Assembly (NCBI GenBank): GCA_964593795.1
Contig: CAZQJC010000176.1
Span: 1 to 64,000 of the forward strand
Length of the DNA stretch: 64,000 bases
Origin: JAHFDS01 sp964593795
GTDB taxonomy: Bacteria; Myxococcota_A; Polyangia; JAHFDS01
Reading direction: 5' to 3'
Part shown: positions 26,580-35,132 of the stretch, piece after piece
Layout of the letters: every line of letters starts with the position of its first letter
Position numbering within the stretch: the stretch's first letter is position 1
Position numbers and translations under genes: made by a program
Notes under the pieces: generated by a model
Seen by the model: only the letters and a program-made list of their open reading frames with translations
Database searches by the model: none
Told to the model about the DNA's origin: nothing

Positions 26580-27659
26580 GTGCGCACTGATTCGTGGATA
26601 CGTTGTGCGCTCCTGGGATCGATCGTGGCGTGCGCCTCAGCGCCGCCGCCACCTACCGTGACGGAAGAGCCCGCAGACTACACGGTCCGAGAGCTGGCGC
26701 CACCCGGGCAGAAGAAAATCTCGGTCACGGTATCTCCTGCAGACGCTCGCATTCTCGATCTCCTTGTCGAGGAGCAGCCCTCGAGTGCCGCGGATGCGTG
26801 CTCGTACTGGCAGCAAGCGACCATCAAGTTCGATGAGTCTGGACGGCCGACCATTCTCAGATTCGCGGTGGATGCCCGAGACGCCTGGTGCAGGGCTCGA
26901 GATACTGCGGTGGCGGCGGCACAGGCTGCAAGCGCTACCCCCACGGTGCCACCTGAATCTCCAACCTCACGAGCGAGCGCGCCCGCCTCTGCCGAGGCCG
27001 CATCCGTCGCCAAGCCAAGTGCCGACGGCGCCCAGCCCCCGGTGCAGTCCGCACCTGTGCCGGCCACTGGAACGGTGCCTGCAGCCTCGGGACTGTCGGG
27101 CACCGCTGTCGCGTACATATCGGGCGTCACCGAGATCAGCGGGATGTTCAATGACCCGCGTGACGCCCGGCGCTGCCGCTTCTTCGATGAGGACATCGGC
27201 TTGCTGGGCTTTCGCGTGCTCGTCGTCGCTGCCGACGACACTCGAAGTGGGGTGGTCCTGTACCCCGAGGGCAGCAAGTACTACGACGAACTCTTCGCAC
27301 GCCAGAGGCCCAAGGCCCAATGCTGGGTTTCAAAGAGGGACCTCCTCACGGAGGAGCAGTTCAGGCGCCTGACCCCGGCTCAACCGCCCAGGGCGAACAG
27401 GTCAGCCGAGTCGCGAGCCCCCAAGAAGCAACGGACAGCCACGAAGGAGCACGCCATTCCGACGGCTGCCGCTCCAGCCGAGCTGCGGCAGAAGTGCACC
27501 GAGAAGGGAGCCAACGCAGCCGCCTCCTGCTACGACAAGTGCGGTCCGCCGCTCACGCCAGCTGGTGAAGCCTGCAGGCGCAAGTGCTGGGACGGGACCT
27601 ACCGCCCCATCGCCAAGCGCTGCGGCTATGACCCTGGGGCCTGGATTCCGTTGAAGTAG
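26580..27659 (+). CDS. Secreted protein paralogue B of a tandem pair
   Basis: 359 aa from GTG 26580, four bases after GGAGG. An export signal (CALLGSIVACA) opens the protein. Residues ~35-110 (LAPPGQKKISVTVSPADARI, ACSYWQQAT, ARDAWC) align with paralogue A. A Pro/Ala/Ser linker, a globular part and a Cys-rich end (CTEKG...CYDKCGPP...CRRKC) follow. It lies 85 bases after paralogue A in the same direction. The pair probably arose by duplication and diverged outside the shared domain. Role unknown. Confidence 0.6.
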   Translation: MRTDSWIRCALLGSIVACASAPPPPTVTEEPADYTVRELAPPGQKKISVTVSPADARILDLLVEEQPSSAADACSYWQQATIKFDESGRPTILRFAVDARDAWCRARDTAVAAAQAASATPTVPPESPTSRASAPASAEAASVAKPSADGAQPPVQSAPVPATGTVPAASGLSGTAVAYISGVTEISGMFNDPRDARRCRFFDEDIGLLGFRVLVVAADDTRSGVVLYPEGSKYYDELFARQRPKAQCWVSKRDLLTEEQFRRLTPAQPPRANRSAESRAPKKQRTATKEHAIPTAAAPAELRQKCTEKGANAAASCYDKCGPPLTPAGEACRRKCWDGTYRPIAKRCGYDPGAWIPLK

Positions 27660-27878
27660 GCCAAGACCATCGCGGACCGCGATCCGACATCACCTCACAT
27701 TGGCTGTGCCACGTGGAATCACCTGAGCCATCCCGTGCCAGTCTCCGAGGACAATCGGGGCCTCTTCGTTCTCGGAGGAACAATGGCGAAATGTGGATTT
27801 CTGGGACTGCGACAGGAGTCTGTCACTGGTGTCGCTCGAGGAGCCGTGTCACCTCCACGTGCCACACTTCAAGCCATC

Positions 27879-28223
27879 ATGACCAGGTCCGAGCTCATCG
27901 CCAACGTCTGCAAGAACACCGGAACCGCCGAGTCGGTCGTAAAGGCCGTGGTGGACAGCTACGAGCAGGAGCTTCTTCAGGGGGTCGTGCGCGATGGCGT
28001 AGTGAAGCTGCAGGGCCTGGGACGGTTCAAGCTGGTGAAGAGGCGACCGAGAGGGGTGTGCGGGGAGGACGAGACCGTCTACTTGGCCTTCCGTTGCGCC
28101 GAGGGGCTGAAGGACCAGCTACGAGATCTGGTTCGGGTTGGTGCGCACCGGCCCTCTCCACGACTCCTGCGCGCCTTGCTCGAGCACCGGGCTGCACGGG
28201 TGGCCGAAGAGGCTGGCGGGTAG
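27879..28223 (+). CDS. HU/IHF-family DNA-binding protein
   Basis: 114 aa from ATG 27879 (longer in-frame starts add no HU-like sequence). MTRSELIANVCKNTGTAESV and VVKLQGLGRFKLVKR match the N-terminal dimerisation helices and beta saddle of HU/IHF. The arm region is unusual (RPRGVCGEDETVYLAFRC), with two Cys and without the typical RNPxTGE tip, so DNA bending may differ. No strong ribosome site is seen. It probably binds DNA as a dimer. Confidence 0.6.
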   Translation: MTRSELIANVCKNTGTAESVVKAVVDSYEQELLQGVVRDGVVKLQGLGRFKLVKRRPRGVCGEDETVYLAFRCAEGLKDQLRDLVRVGAHRPSPRLLRALLEHRAARVAEEAGG

Positions 28224-28395
28224 CTCGGCTGGTTCCTTCCCCAGTGCACCATGTAGGGCCGTTTGCGACACACTCCTCCCGGTCCGAGCTTGAGCTTCGT
28301 CAACGGGAGGTCTCCAGCTCACATCGCTTGAGCTGGCCCTCCAGAGAGGGGTATCGTATTCAGCGGTCGCCGTGCCGACGGAGGGGAGCGGAGAG

Positions 28396-28458
28396 ATGAG
28401 GGGCCTTCACAAACGATCGTTTCTGGCCGCCAACGTCCCCAGCGAGGACCGCGGGTAG
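28396..28458 (+). CDS. 20-aa upstream ORF in frame with the next gene
   Basis: ATG at 28396 follows GGAGGGGAGCGGAGAG and encodes MRGLHKRSFL...EDRG before a TAG at 28456-28458. The next gene begins at the very next base in the same frame. It may be a leader peptide, or the start of a longer protein broken by the TAG. The ribosome site here is better than that of the downstream ATG. Confidence 0.35.
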   Translation: MRGLHKRSFLAANVPSEDRG

Positions 28459-28692
28459 ATGTCAGCGGACCCGGAGTTCGGCAACTCCTTGTTCGACCTG
28501 CTTGCATTAGCAACCGACCTCAAGAATCGCATTGGTGAAATGCGCCTGAGGTTGGCTTCAGCCGGCGGCATGTCGGATGAGGACGCCGGGCGCTTGGATG
28601 CGGTCGATCAGGCGACTCATCTCGTTGTCGACACCCTCACGAGCATCTCTGGATCGCAAGTAGCGCGGCACCCGACCACACCACCTGGATAG
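28459..28692 (+). CDS. Small protein of unknown function
   Basis: 77 aa. The sequence is mostly helical (LFDLLALATDLKNRIGEMRL, then DRAVDQ-like helix AGRLDAVDQATHLVVDTLTS) with no motif I recognise. It begins directly after the TAG of a 20-aa leader frame and ends six bases before the beta-propeller gene, so the two are probably co-transcribed. Confidence 0.45.
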   Translation: MSADPEFGNSLFDLLALATDLKNRIGEMRLRLASAGGMSDEDAGRLDAVDQATHLVVDTLTSISGSQVARHPTTPPG

Positions 28693-28698
28693 ACCCAC

Positions 28699-29748
28699 AT
28701 GATCCTCTACGCCATTCTCCTCGCACTCGCCGCGGGTCCTGAACAACTCGCGGCTGAGTACTGCGTCTTCGGGTCTGGAAGACCTGCGTCCTCCGGCAAC
28801 CTTCCCGCTCTCTGCGAGTCGGGCGGCCATACCGAGTTGAGGATACTGAACACCAAGGATGGCACTGCGCGCCAGATAGGCTCAGGGCGGATCTCAGCAA
28901 GCGCAGAGATTAGCCAAGACGGATCCCTCGTTGCCGGGCTATCCAGCGAGCGCGTAGGCAACATCAACATTGTGTCCGCGTCAGATGGGAGCGCTGTTGC
29001 CAGTATCGATGGTGAGTTCACTCAGGTTGCCTGGGATCAAACTCGCCCCCGAGTACTTCACTTCGTTTCGAAGCCTGGGATCGATTCGTCCAGAGCCAAA
29101 GTGTACCAACAGGGGCAGGTTCCGGCGACGTCCGTCTGCACCGCCGAACTCAAGAAGACCGGCCCGGCTAGCGAGGCATCTACTCCCGACTGCATCCCCG
29201 TCGAAGGGGATGTTGTTTGGTTAGACCTTCAGCCGCGGGGAAGCGAAGCACTGGTGTTCTCGCGCACCGGAACCAATACATACACCCTGTTCAAGGGCAA
29301 GCTCGGTACCCTAAAAGCGATCTGGACAACCGAACAGTCAATAGAGAACGCACTCCGATGGTCTCCTGACGGGGGCCGGTTCGCATTTATCGAGCAGCGG
29401 GAGAATGGTAAGAAGCGCGAACAAAGGGTCTACATGGGTGCATCGGACAGTGCGAATCCTACGCTCCGTGCCACTATTCCTGAGGGATTTCGAACTACAT
29501 TTTCCTGGGTCGGCAATGACACTGTTGTCGCTAGCGCCATATCGAAGGCCCAGCGTCCCAAGGGAGGATTCATGAAGGTCCTTCAGACGTCAATCGTTTC
29601 CATTGCGGCGGAATCAGGGAAGACGAAGAAGCTCGCGCAGATCAACAACCCATCTGAAGTTGTCGCATCTGCAATGGATGGTGCCCTCATCTGCGAACGA
29701 ACCGGAACGTTCAAGGAGGGCCGAATCCTCAGGATCACGGTACGATAA
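28699..29748 (+). CDS. TolB/WD40-type beta-propeller protein
   Basis: 349 aa. A short hydrophobic N-terminus (MILYAILLALAAG) may be a signal peptide. The body has repeated blades: ISASAEISQDGSLVAGLSS, ENALRWSPDGGRFAFIEQ and IPEGFRTTFSWVGNDTVVA, i.e. the SxDG/W(S/T)PDG turns of TolB-like propellers. Codon use is less GC-rich than its neighbours, which fits acquisition by transfer. Such proteins often scaffold envelope or periplasmic complexes; no partner is evident apart from the small gene upstream. Confidence 0.65.
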   Translation: MILYAILLALAAGPEQLAAEYCVFGSGRPASSGNLPALCESGGHTELRILNTKDGTARQIGSGRISASAEISQDGSLVAGLSSERVGNINIVSASDGSAVASIDGEFTQVAWDQTRPRVLHFVSKPGIDSSRAKVYQQGQVPATSVCTAELKKTGPASEASTPDCIPVEGDVVWLDLQPRGSEALVFSRTGTNTYTLFKGKLGTLKAIWTTEQSIENALRWSPDGGRFAFIEQRENGKKREQRVYMGASDSANPTLRATIPEGFRTTFSWVGNDTVVASAISKAQRPKGGFMKVLQTSIVSIAAESGKTKKLAQINNPSEVVASAMDGALICERTGTFKEGRILRITVR

Positions 29749-29759
29749 GAGCGTCTCGG

Positions 29760-29951
29760 TCATGCCGTCTCGTCAATCAGCTTCCTGATCTCTCGTTCTT
29801 TCGCGACTTCACAGTCTTCCCCCACTCTATCCGGCTCAGTCTTGGCACCGACATACGCTGCAGACCCTCGCTCTCTCGCCGCCTTCTTGGCCTCTTGCGC
29901 CATGTTCTCGATCCGCTGGGCCTCATTCTGAAACAGATCATCCATGTGCAT
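29760..29951 (-). CDS. Small helical protein of unknown function
   Basis: About 63 aa from ATG 29951 (MHMDDLF), convergent with the propeller gene and only 12 bases from its stop. The sequence is charged and helical (NEAQRIENMAQEAKKAARE) with no recognised domain. A TTG at 29981 would give a longer form. No clear ribosome site. Confidence 0.4.
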   Translation of the reverse strand: MHMDDLFQNEAQRIENMAQEAKKAARERGSAAYVGAKTEPDRVGEDCEVAKEREIRKLIDETA

Positions 29952-30224
29952 TGATGTGTTCACGCACAGGTCATCCCGCAACCCCTGGCGTCTCGAGTGG
30001 CAATGTAGGAGTTGCCATAATCAGGCACACTCGGACGCTGCGCATCTTGGGGCCACGCCCAGACCGTGCAGACCTCTCCAACCCGATCGTAGGATCGTAG
30101 GATCGTCTCCTCGCAGGGGAAGAGTTCCTGCCGCCGGGGCGCCTTGCACGGCGTGGAGCACATCGCCGGGGTTTCGGGCCAGACCACCCCAGGGTGACGA
30201 CGCTGGACCAGCAGCTTCGCAGAC

Positions 30225-30437
30225 TCAGCCCGTGGGACCGGCCTGCGCGACCTGCTCGATGGGGGCGTAGACCTCCGGGCCCTCGTTCAGGAAGAGTTCT
30301 ACAAGACTCGTGGCCAACTCCTCCAAGGAGACATCGCGCCTCTCGTGCTCCCACACCTCACCCTGCAGCTTCTTGAGCAACGCCATGTGATAGCGGCCAA
30401 GACGGATGGTGATTCGTTCATAGCGCTCGCGTGGCAT
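30225..30437 (-). CDS. Ribbon-helix-helix-like small DNA-binding protein
   Basis: 70 aa; ATG at 30437 follows GGGGAGA at normal spacing. ERYERITIRLGRYHMALLKKL starts with a beta-strand then helix, and SLEELATSLVELFLNEG supplies the second helix, as in ribbon-helix-helix repressors or antitoxins. No toxin partner is evident downstream; the stretch 29952-30224 between it and the next small gene holds nothing I can support. Confidence 0.55.
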   Translation of the reverse strand: MPRERYERITIRLGRYHMALLKKLQGEVWEHERRDVSLEELATSLVELFLNEGPEVYAPIEQVAQAGPTG

Positions 30438-30495
30438 GCTGTTGATTCTCCCCGCGCCTAGACGTCGTGGGAACCATCATCGTTCTGGGAGGTCC

Positions 30496-30705
30496 TTACG
30501 GGCAGATCATCTCTGCCTCCTCGGCCGCCGTGCCGTTCACGACCGCATCGAGTGCCTTGGCAGAACCTGGCGCCAGACGGAAGAAGTGGCCCTGGATGGG
30601 CGTCACGTTCTTGAGCCTGCCATCGACCAGGGCACGAGGTACCCCGTTTCTGTCGGGGTGGTGCGAGGCACGACGGGAGTAGTGTAGAGGTACCGCGTCG
30701 ATCAA
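30496..30705 (-). CDS. Uncertain small reading frame
   Basis: 69 codons from a TTG at 30705 without a ribosome site. The sequence (PRALVDGRLKNVTPIQGHFF, ALDAVVNGTAAEEAEMI) has protein-like composition but no known domain. It lies 78 bases after the stop of the PD-(D/E)XK gene on the same strand and could be the tail of that operon or a gene remnant. Confidence 0.25.
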   Translation of the reverse strand: MIDAVPLHYSRRASHHPDRNGVPRALVDGRLKNVTPIQGHFFRLAPGSAKALDAVVNGTAAEEAEMICP

Positions 30706-30783
30706 CGCGAGGTCGAAACGTGCACCTCCAACCGGAGGACCTTGCGACGAGTGTTGAGAAGCGACGCAACGCCTGACGGGCTC

Positions 30784-32256
30784 TTAGCCGGATTGGAAGA
30801 TCACGGAGTCGCATCGGCGATCCAGTAGACGCGCGAGATCTTCTCCGCGTGCAACAGCGCGGAGATCCTCGTGGGTCAAGACCAGCACGATCGTGCCGTC
30901 CTGCTGGTAGGCGGTACGAATGACACCTCGAGCGCCCCGACCATGACTTCCGGTCACGCCTGCGCGTGAGAAGACGATGCCGAGCTTCACCCGCGCGGCT
31001 TGCATCTTGCCGATGAAGTCTCGGAGTGTCGCGGCATCGGCAGGTGCGCTCCAATTCTTGCACTCAACCATTACGTAGCGGCCGACCTGTTCGAGCAGCG
31101 CCAGCTTGGGCTCGCCGACGTACTCCATGATCAGATCGATCTCAGACGTATCCGTGGAGAGCCGCCGATGCTTCGCCCTGAGGCAACGGATCAGTTCGAG
31201 TGCAACGGATGCAAGGTTCTCGTACGCGAGCCCTTTTTCCTTCGGGCTTGCCGCCACGTCAGCGGCTTCGAGTGCCTTCGTGATTCCGTCGAGCTGCGCC
31301 TCGCTCAAGGGCTGTGCTACCTCGGCGGCGAGCGCCGGCTTGGAGATCAGCGCAAGCACCTTCCGCGCATGGTCGAGAGTGGCCGTACTTGGCGCCAGAG
31401 CGAGGCTGCCGTTCGGCGAACGAACCATGAAGACCGATGGGCCACAAAGGACGGCTGCCCTCGCCCTTGACAGCCGAAGAACCTCGTCCAGCAGCCTCTC
31501 GCGCTGGTCGAGCGTCCTTCCCTGGGCGGTCTCGACCTCGTAGGCAAGCAAGGGGTGATCCGTCTCATATGGCTTGATGACGGCGTCCAAGTCCGCATCT
31601 GAGGTCCTGTACTCGATCAGGAGCGCGTCCGGAGGGTAGCCCATCAGGCGCGACAGGGGGCTCACGAATCGGTGAAGGAATGGGCGTTCGTCGCCATGCA
31701 GGAGAGGTAGGCGTCGCAGCGCCGCGAGAACCGCGACGTCCGACATTTCGGGAAGTAACGTTCCATCGACCAGGGATGGCGCGCTGTGCAACAGGTCGTA
31801 GATCGACCGCGCGGGATCCGACACCGGCACCGAGTACGAGAAGGTGAAATGCTCGTCGTCGGCGTCGGCGACGCAGCACTCAGTCACGAGGCCCGCCTCC
31901 TTGGCAAGATGCAGCTCGTCGAGGACGACCTCGCGAGCCTGTGAAAGTTGACGGCAACGCTCGTCGTCCTCCGGTACGTCGTCGGCGTCGACCACCTGCA
32001 CCTCTTCTACCGCGAGTAGTGCCGTGTCGCTCAATCGGAGGAAGGACACCCCTTCAGGGTCGGAGTAGACGCCCCTTGTCGAGCCAATAACCCTCCGGAC
32101 GCCCATTACGCTTGCGCCGAGCGGAAGGTCGGTACCTCGGATTCGCCTGAGTAGGCGCACCGGAACTTCGACCGGGCCATCGTCGTGGTTCTCCGGAACG
32201 AAGGTCTCGCCGTCGATGGTCAGTTCGCGCTCGGCTGCGTTCCACTCGATCTTCAT
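30784..32256 (-). CDS. PD-(D/E)XK (Mrr-like) endonuclease with N-terminal unknown domain
   Basis: 490 aa from ATG 32256, preceded by GGAGAG. The C-terminal ~140 residues are a restriction-endonuclease-like fold: KGLAYENLASVALEL, then EIDLIMEYVG (~370), then YVMVECKNW (~393), giving the catalytic D...ExK triad, and a helix with IGKMQAARVKLGIVFSRAG. This matches Mrr_cat-like nucleases that cut foreign or modified DNA. The N-terminal ~340 residues are acidic and unassigned, and may act as sensor. It is the last gene of a minus-strand set with a zinc-ribbon protein and a mini phosphoribosyltransferase. Confidence 0.75.
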   Translation of the reverse strand: MKIEWNAAERELTIDGETFVPENHDDGPVEVPVRLLRRIRGTDLPLGASVMGVRRVIGSTRGVYSDPEGVSFLRLSDTALLAVEEVQVVDADDVPEDDERCRQLSQAREVVLDELHLAKEAGLVTECCVADADDEHFTFSYSVPVSDPARSIYDLLHSAPSLVDGTLLPEMSDVAVLAALRRLPLLHGDERPFLHRFVSPLSRLMGYPPDALLIEYRTSDADLDAVIKPYETDHPLLAYEVETAQGRTLDQRERLLDEVLRLSRARAAVLCGPSVFMVRSPNGSLALAPSTATLDHARKVLALISKPALAAEVAQPLSEAQLDGITKALEAADVAASPKEKGLAYENLASVALELIRCLRAKHRRLSTDTSEIDLIMEYVGEPKLALLEQVGRYVMVECKNWSAPADAATLRDFIGKMQAARVKLGIVFSRAGVTGSHGRGARGVIRTAYQQDGTIVLVLTHEDLRAVARGEDLARLLDRRCDSVIFQSG

Positions 32257-32358
32257 CGGTCTCTCCGCCGGTACCAGTCTAACTCTAAGGTCCACCTCTT
32301 CATGTTCGCGACCAGGCAGTCCCTCGAAGCTTCCGTCAGTCGGTGCCAGAGTGTCTCG

Positions 32359-32634
32359 TCAGTCGATGTCAGAATCACGACTCGGCGTGGCACCACTCGT
32401 GGAGGCTGGGGCGGATGTTTGTGTCGCAGCAGGTGGCTGTGCCCAGAGTGGGGTGGCGACGAAGACCTCAAGGTCCCTGCCGATGGCGTCGCGCATGCGC
32501 CGCACTACTGCCGACACCGTCCTTCCGCTCGCGACCACATCGTCGACGATCAGGAGTGATGACAGGTTCTCCGGAAGGGGGTACCCGGGGTCGAGCGCTA
32601 TGGCCGAAAGGACCTCCTGGTAGGAAGTGGTCAT
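32359..32634 (-). CDS. Short phosphoribosyltransferase-fold protein
   Basis: 91 aa; the ATG at 32634 overlaps the stop of the upstream gene (ATGA). Residues 28-39, LIVDDVVASGRT, are the PRPP-binding loop of type I phosphoribosyltransferases. The protein is half the usual length and lacks the N-terminal hood and first strands, so it may act only as part of a complex with its partner. PRTase-fold proteins are known in some bacterial conflict systems; here the link to a nuclease suggests a nucleotide-sensing or modifying role (inferred). Confidence 0.7.
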   Translation of the reverse strand: MTTSYQEVLSAIALDPGYPLPENLSSLLIVDDVVASGRTVSAVVRRMRDAIGRDLEVFVATPLWAQPPAATQTSAPASTSGATPSRDSDID

Positions 32635-32999
32635 CCCCGACCGAACAGGAGCGATCTCTCCACCCACACCGCACCGCAGTTAACGCAGCGGAACTTCGCG
32701 CCACCGACGAACACTACCTCCGTGCGGATGCTGTCGCGCTCGTCGGGGCACCTCGCGCACTTGGAATGCCTCGGACGCACCTGATAGTCGGTGGCGTGCG
32801 GCGGTAGACCCAGGAGTCGTGCCCACTCCACGATGAAGTCCTCGTCCCAGCGGAGGTCCACGGCGTGCTTGCCGCTGGTGAGCCCGTAGTGCACCGCCAG
32901 GTAGTAGAGGCGCATCACCTTCGCGTGGTCGCGCATGCCCCGTAGGACGAGCTCGCGGCCGACCAAGGTGACGAGCTGGAGGAGCCTGGACCTGTGCAC
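32631..32999 (-). CDS. Zinc-ribbon protein fused to a helical N-terminus
   Basis: 122 aa from GTG 32999. The N-terminal ~75 residues are helical (LYYLAVHYGLTSGKHAVDLR). The C-terminal part holds CARCPDE and CVNCGAVW, four Cys in two CxxC knuckles of a zinc ribbon. Its TGA overlaps the PRTase ATG, so the products are made together. One possibility is that it and the short PRTase are two halves of one split enzyme. Function unknown. Confidence 0.65.
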   Translation of the reverse strand: MHRSRLLQLVTLVGRELVLRGMRDHAKVMRLYYLAVHYGLTSGKHAVDLRWDEDFIVEWARLLGLPPHATDYQVRPRHSKCARCPDERDSIRTEVVFVGGAKFRCVNCGAVWVERSLLFGRG

Positions 33000-33048
33000 C
33001 GCCGCTGATCCTCTTGACTGAACATCGGATCAGTATCATTCTGGACGG

Positions 33049-33330
33049 GTGCTTGTCCAGGACAGTGAGCCGTTGGTGCGGAAGCCGGCGCGCAGCAGCG
33101 ATTTTCGCGGCCACTGCCAGGGCCTCTGCATCACCATCGCCGAGCGCGAGTTGCAGCAGGCGCTGGAGGTGGCGGCGGATCTACAGCGCGAAGGCGGCCC
33201 GTGGCTCGGCTACGGCCCTGAGTCTTGGGAGGAGTACAAGGACGCGGTCGAGGGCGCTCAGCTAGCGATCGAGCAGCGGCTCGAACGGCTCATGGAGCTG
33301 ATGGAGGCGCGGGAGGTTGGCGCTCGGTAG
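33049..33330 (+). CDS. Small protein of unknown function
   Basis: 93 aa from GTG 33049, divergent from the zinc-ribbon gene with only 49 bases between. Two helical stretches (ITIAERELQQALEVAADLQR and EGAQLAIEQRLERLMELMEA) flank a Gly/Trp-rich segment. There is no recognised domain. The tight divergent arrangement suggests a shared control region. The frame just upstream of the OLD-family gene contains no other gene. Confidence 0.4.
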   Translation: MLVQDSEPLVRKPARSSDFRGHCQGLCITIAERELQQALEVAADLQREGGPWLGYGPESWEEYKDAVEGAQLAIEQRLERLMELMEAREVGAR

Positions 33331-33473
33331 CGCCCACTACGCGAGGCGGATGTTCTCGGGGCGTGGTGCCTTGGACCTTGTCCGAGATCGAACTCCAAGG
33401 CAGGCCTCGGTTGCAGCCGCTGACACTGCCAGCGCTTCCCCCTGTCAGATCGGCGTGCTGCGATCACCAGGTC

Positions 33474-35096
33474 GTGAGCGATCGGATCCGACCCGCCTTC
33501 TTCTACCCTCCCACGCACCTCCAGAAGGCGGGGCTGGACCTTCATCTGTTCCCCAAGGACGCTCGCCTCACCGGCGTGCACGTCCTGTTCGGGCGCAACA
33601 ACGTCGGCAAGTCGCGAGTGCTCGACGCCCTCCGCGAAGGCCTATACGGAGCAACGGTGGGCCTGGACGAGATCATTCGTCACCTCGGTCATCCGCCGAA
33701 CAACGTGTCGACCCGCGACGTCGGCAGCGTCACTTTGAACTGGGCTCGACCGAACCAGCCAGCCGACTCACACCAATCCTCGCACCTGCCGGAGCAGGAA
33801 GGCGCTGCCTTGCAGGCGCGAATCGACCCTACGCGCTATCCGGCCATCAAGTCGTGGCTGGAAGGTGCCGGTAGCCATCTCGGGGGCCGACCCGCGGCAT
33901 TCCTGGGAACGAACCGCTACCTCGTCCACAGCGGCACCACCGCCAAGGCTGGCAACGAGCCTGCCGGCTGGGCAGGACTGCTGCACAACCTTGCCAACAG
34001 CACTGTACCGGCGCGCGTCGAGCAGTTCGACCGGATCTCGGCGGCGTTCGAAGTGGTTACCGAGGGCCTCCGCTTCAGGGCGAGGGGCGAGAGCGGTGCT
34101 GCGGAGGTCTTCATCTGCGATGGACCCGGCGACAAGCTGGGGAGAACCCTCCGCGAGTGCGGAGACGGACTTCGCGATCTTCTCGGACTCTTGATCCAGA
34201 TCAGCCATCACGACGGCTTCGATCTGTTGATCGACGATCCCGGAATCCGCCTGCACCCCCACGCCCAGCGCCGCATCCTCGACTACCTCGTTCAGGAATC
34301 GAAGGACCGCGCCATCTGGGTAGCCACCCACGATGGCGTGTTCATTGGCTCACCCGCCGTTCAGACCCGGATCGCCGTACACCGTGAGAGGGACGTCACG
34401 ATGCTCTCGGAGCCGACCGGCTACGAGGAGACGCGACGGGCGTTCATCGACCTGGGCTGGCAGCCCAACGACGCCTTCTTCGCCGACACCGTCCTCTTCT
34501 GCGAGGGACCATCCGACCTTGCAGCCTTCAGGATCCGGCTCTCGCACCTTTCAAGGACGGCTCCGCTGATGTCCGGCACACACGTCGTCCCGCTCAGGGG
34601 AACCAGCGACATCACCGCCGACCAGCCCCGTGTCAGGGAGCACCTGGAGCTGGCACATTCCATGTTCCCGCAGGCTCGCCTCGTCGCCGTCATGGATCGT
34701 GATCGCCTGACCGAGCCGCAGATCGCTGCCCTCAGGCTGGATCTTGAGAAGAAGGGACTCGCGGTGCATCTGCACGTCCTCGCCGAGCAGGAGCTTGAGG
34801 GCTACTGGCTGGACGCCCGGGTGATCGTCCCGATGCTACTTCGCGTGGCTGAACGCGCTGGACGAACGCTCGTAGTCGAACCTGCGGAGGTCGTCGCCAT
34901 GATCAACAAGGGACAGTCCGCAATGCCGGCCACCAAGCCATCGGCGATCCTGAGCGAGATCTGGAACCGCTACCTCGCTGGTCCCTATCCCAAGACCGAT
35001 GGCGCCGAAGTCGCGGTGGCGCTCTTGGGTGCATTTCCGGATCTCAGTGACCGGCTAGACCTGGAGATTCGAAAGGCTGTGGAACATGCCCGCTAG
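33474..35096 (+). CDS. OLD-family ATPase-TOPRIM nuclease
   Basis: 540 aa from GTG 33474; earlier in-frame starts add only low-quality sequence. Walker A is GRNNVGKS (~40-48). The ABC-type ATPase continues with LLIDDPGIRLHPHAQRRIL (Walker B and D-loop, ~256-275) and IWVATHDGVF (switch His). The TOPRIM half has LFCEGPSDLAAF (~341-352) and VMDRDRL (~405), the E and DxD metal ligands. OLD nucleases cut DNA under ATP control and are effectors in Gabija and retron Eco8. No UvrD helicase (GajB) is next to it; instead two HEPN-motif genes follow. Confidence 0.85.
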   Translation: MSDRIRPAFFYPPTHLQKAGLDLHLFPKDARLTGVHVLFGRNNVGKSRVLDALREGLYGATVGLDEIIRHLGHPPNNVSTRDVGSVTLNWARPNQPADSHQSSHLPEQEGAALQARIDPTRYPAIKSWLEGAGSHLGGRPAAFLGTNRYLVHSGTTAKAGNEPAGWAGLLHNLANSTVPARVEQFDRISAAFEVVTEGLRFRARGESGAAEVFICDGPGDKLGRTLRECGDGLRDLLGLLIQISHHDGFDLLIDDPGIRLHPHAQRRILDYLVQESKDRAIWVATHDGVFIGSPAVQTRIAVHRERDVTMLSEPTGYEETRRAFIDLGWQPNDAFFADTVLFCEGPSDLAAFRIRLSHLSRTAPLMSGTHVVPLRGTSDITADQPRVREHLELAHSMFPQARLVAVMDRDRLTEPQIAALRLDLEKKGLAVHLHVLAEQELEGYWLDARVIVPMLLRVAERAGRTLVVEPAEVVAMINKGQSAMPATKPSAILSEIWNRYLAGPYPKTDGAEVAVALLGAFPDLSDRLDLEIRKAVEHAR

Positions 35097-35132
35097 GACC
35101 CGCTTGGCTCCCGGGCAGGGGAGTCCAACTGG

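Noticed and set aside
33014..33039. Promoter TTGACT with TATCAT in the gap before 33049
   Set aside because: The spacing is only 14 bases, too short for a typical sigma70 promoter.
33474..35096. Gabija (GajA) call for the OLD-family gene
   Set aside because: GajA needs a UvrD-type GajB partner; the neighbours are HEPN-motif proteins, so only the OLD family is stated.
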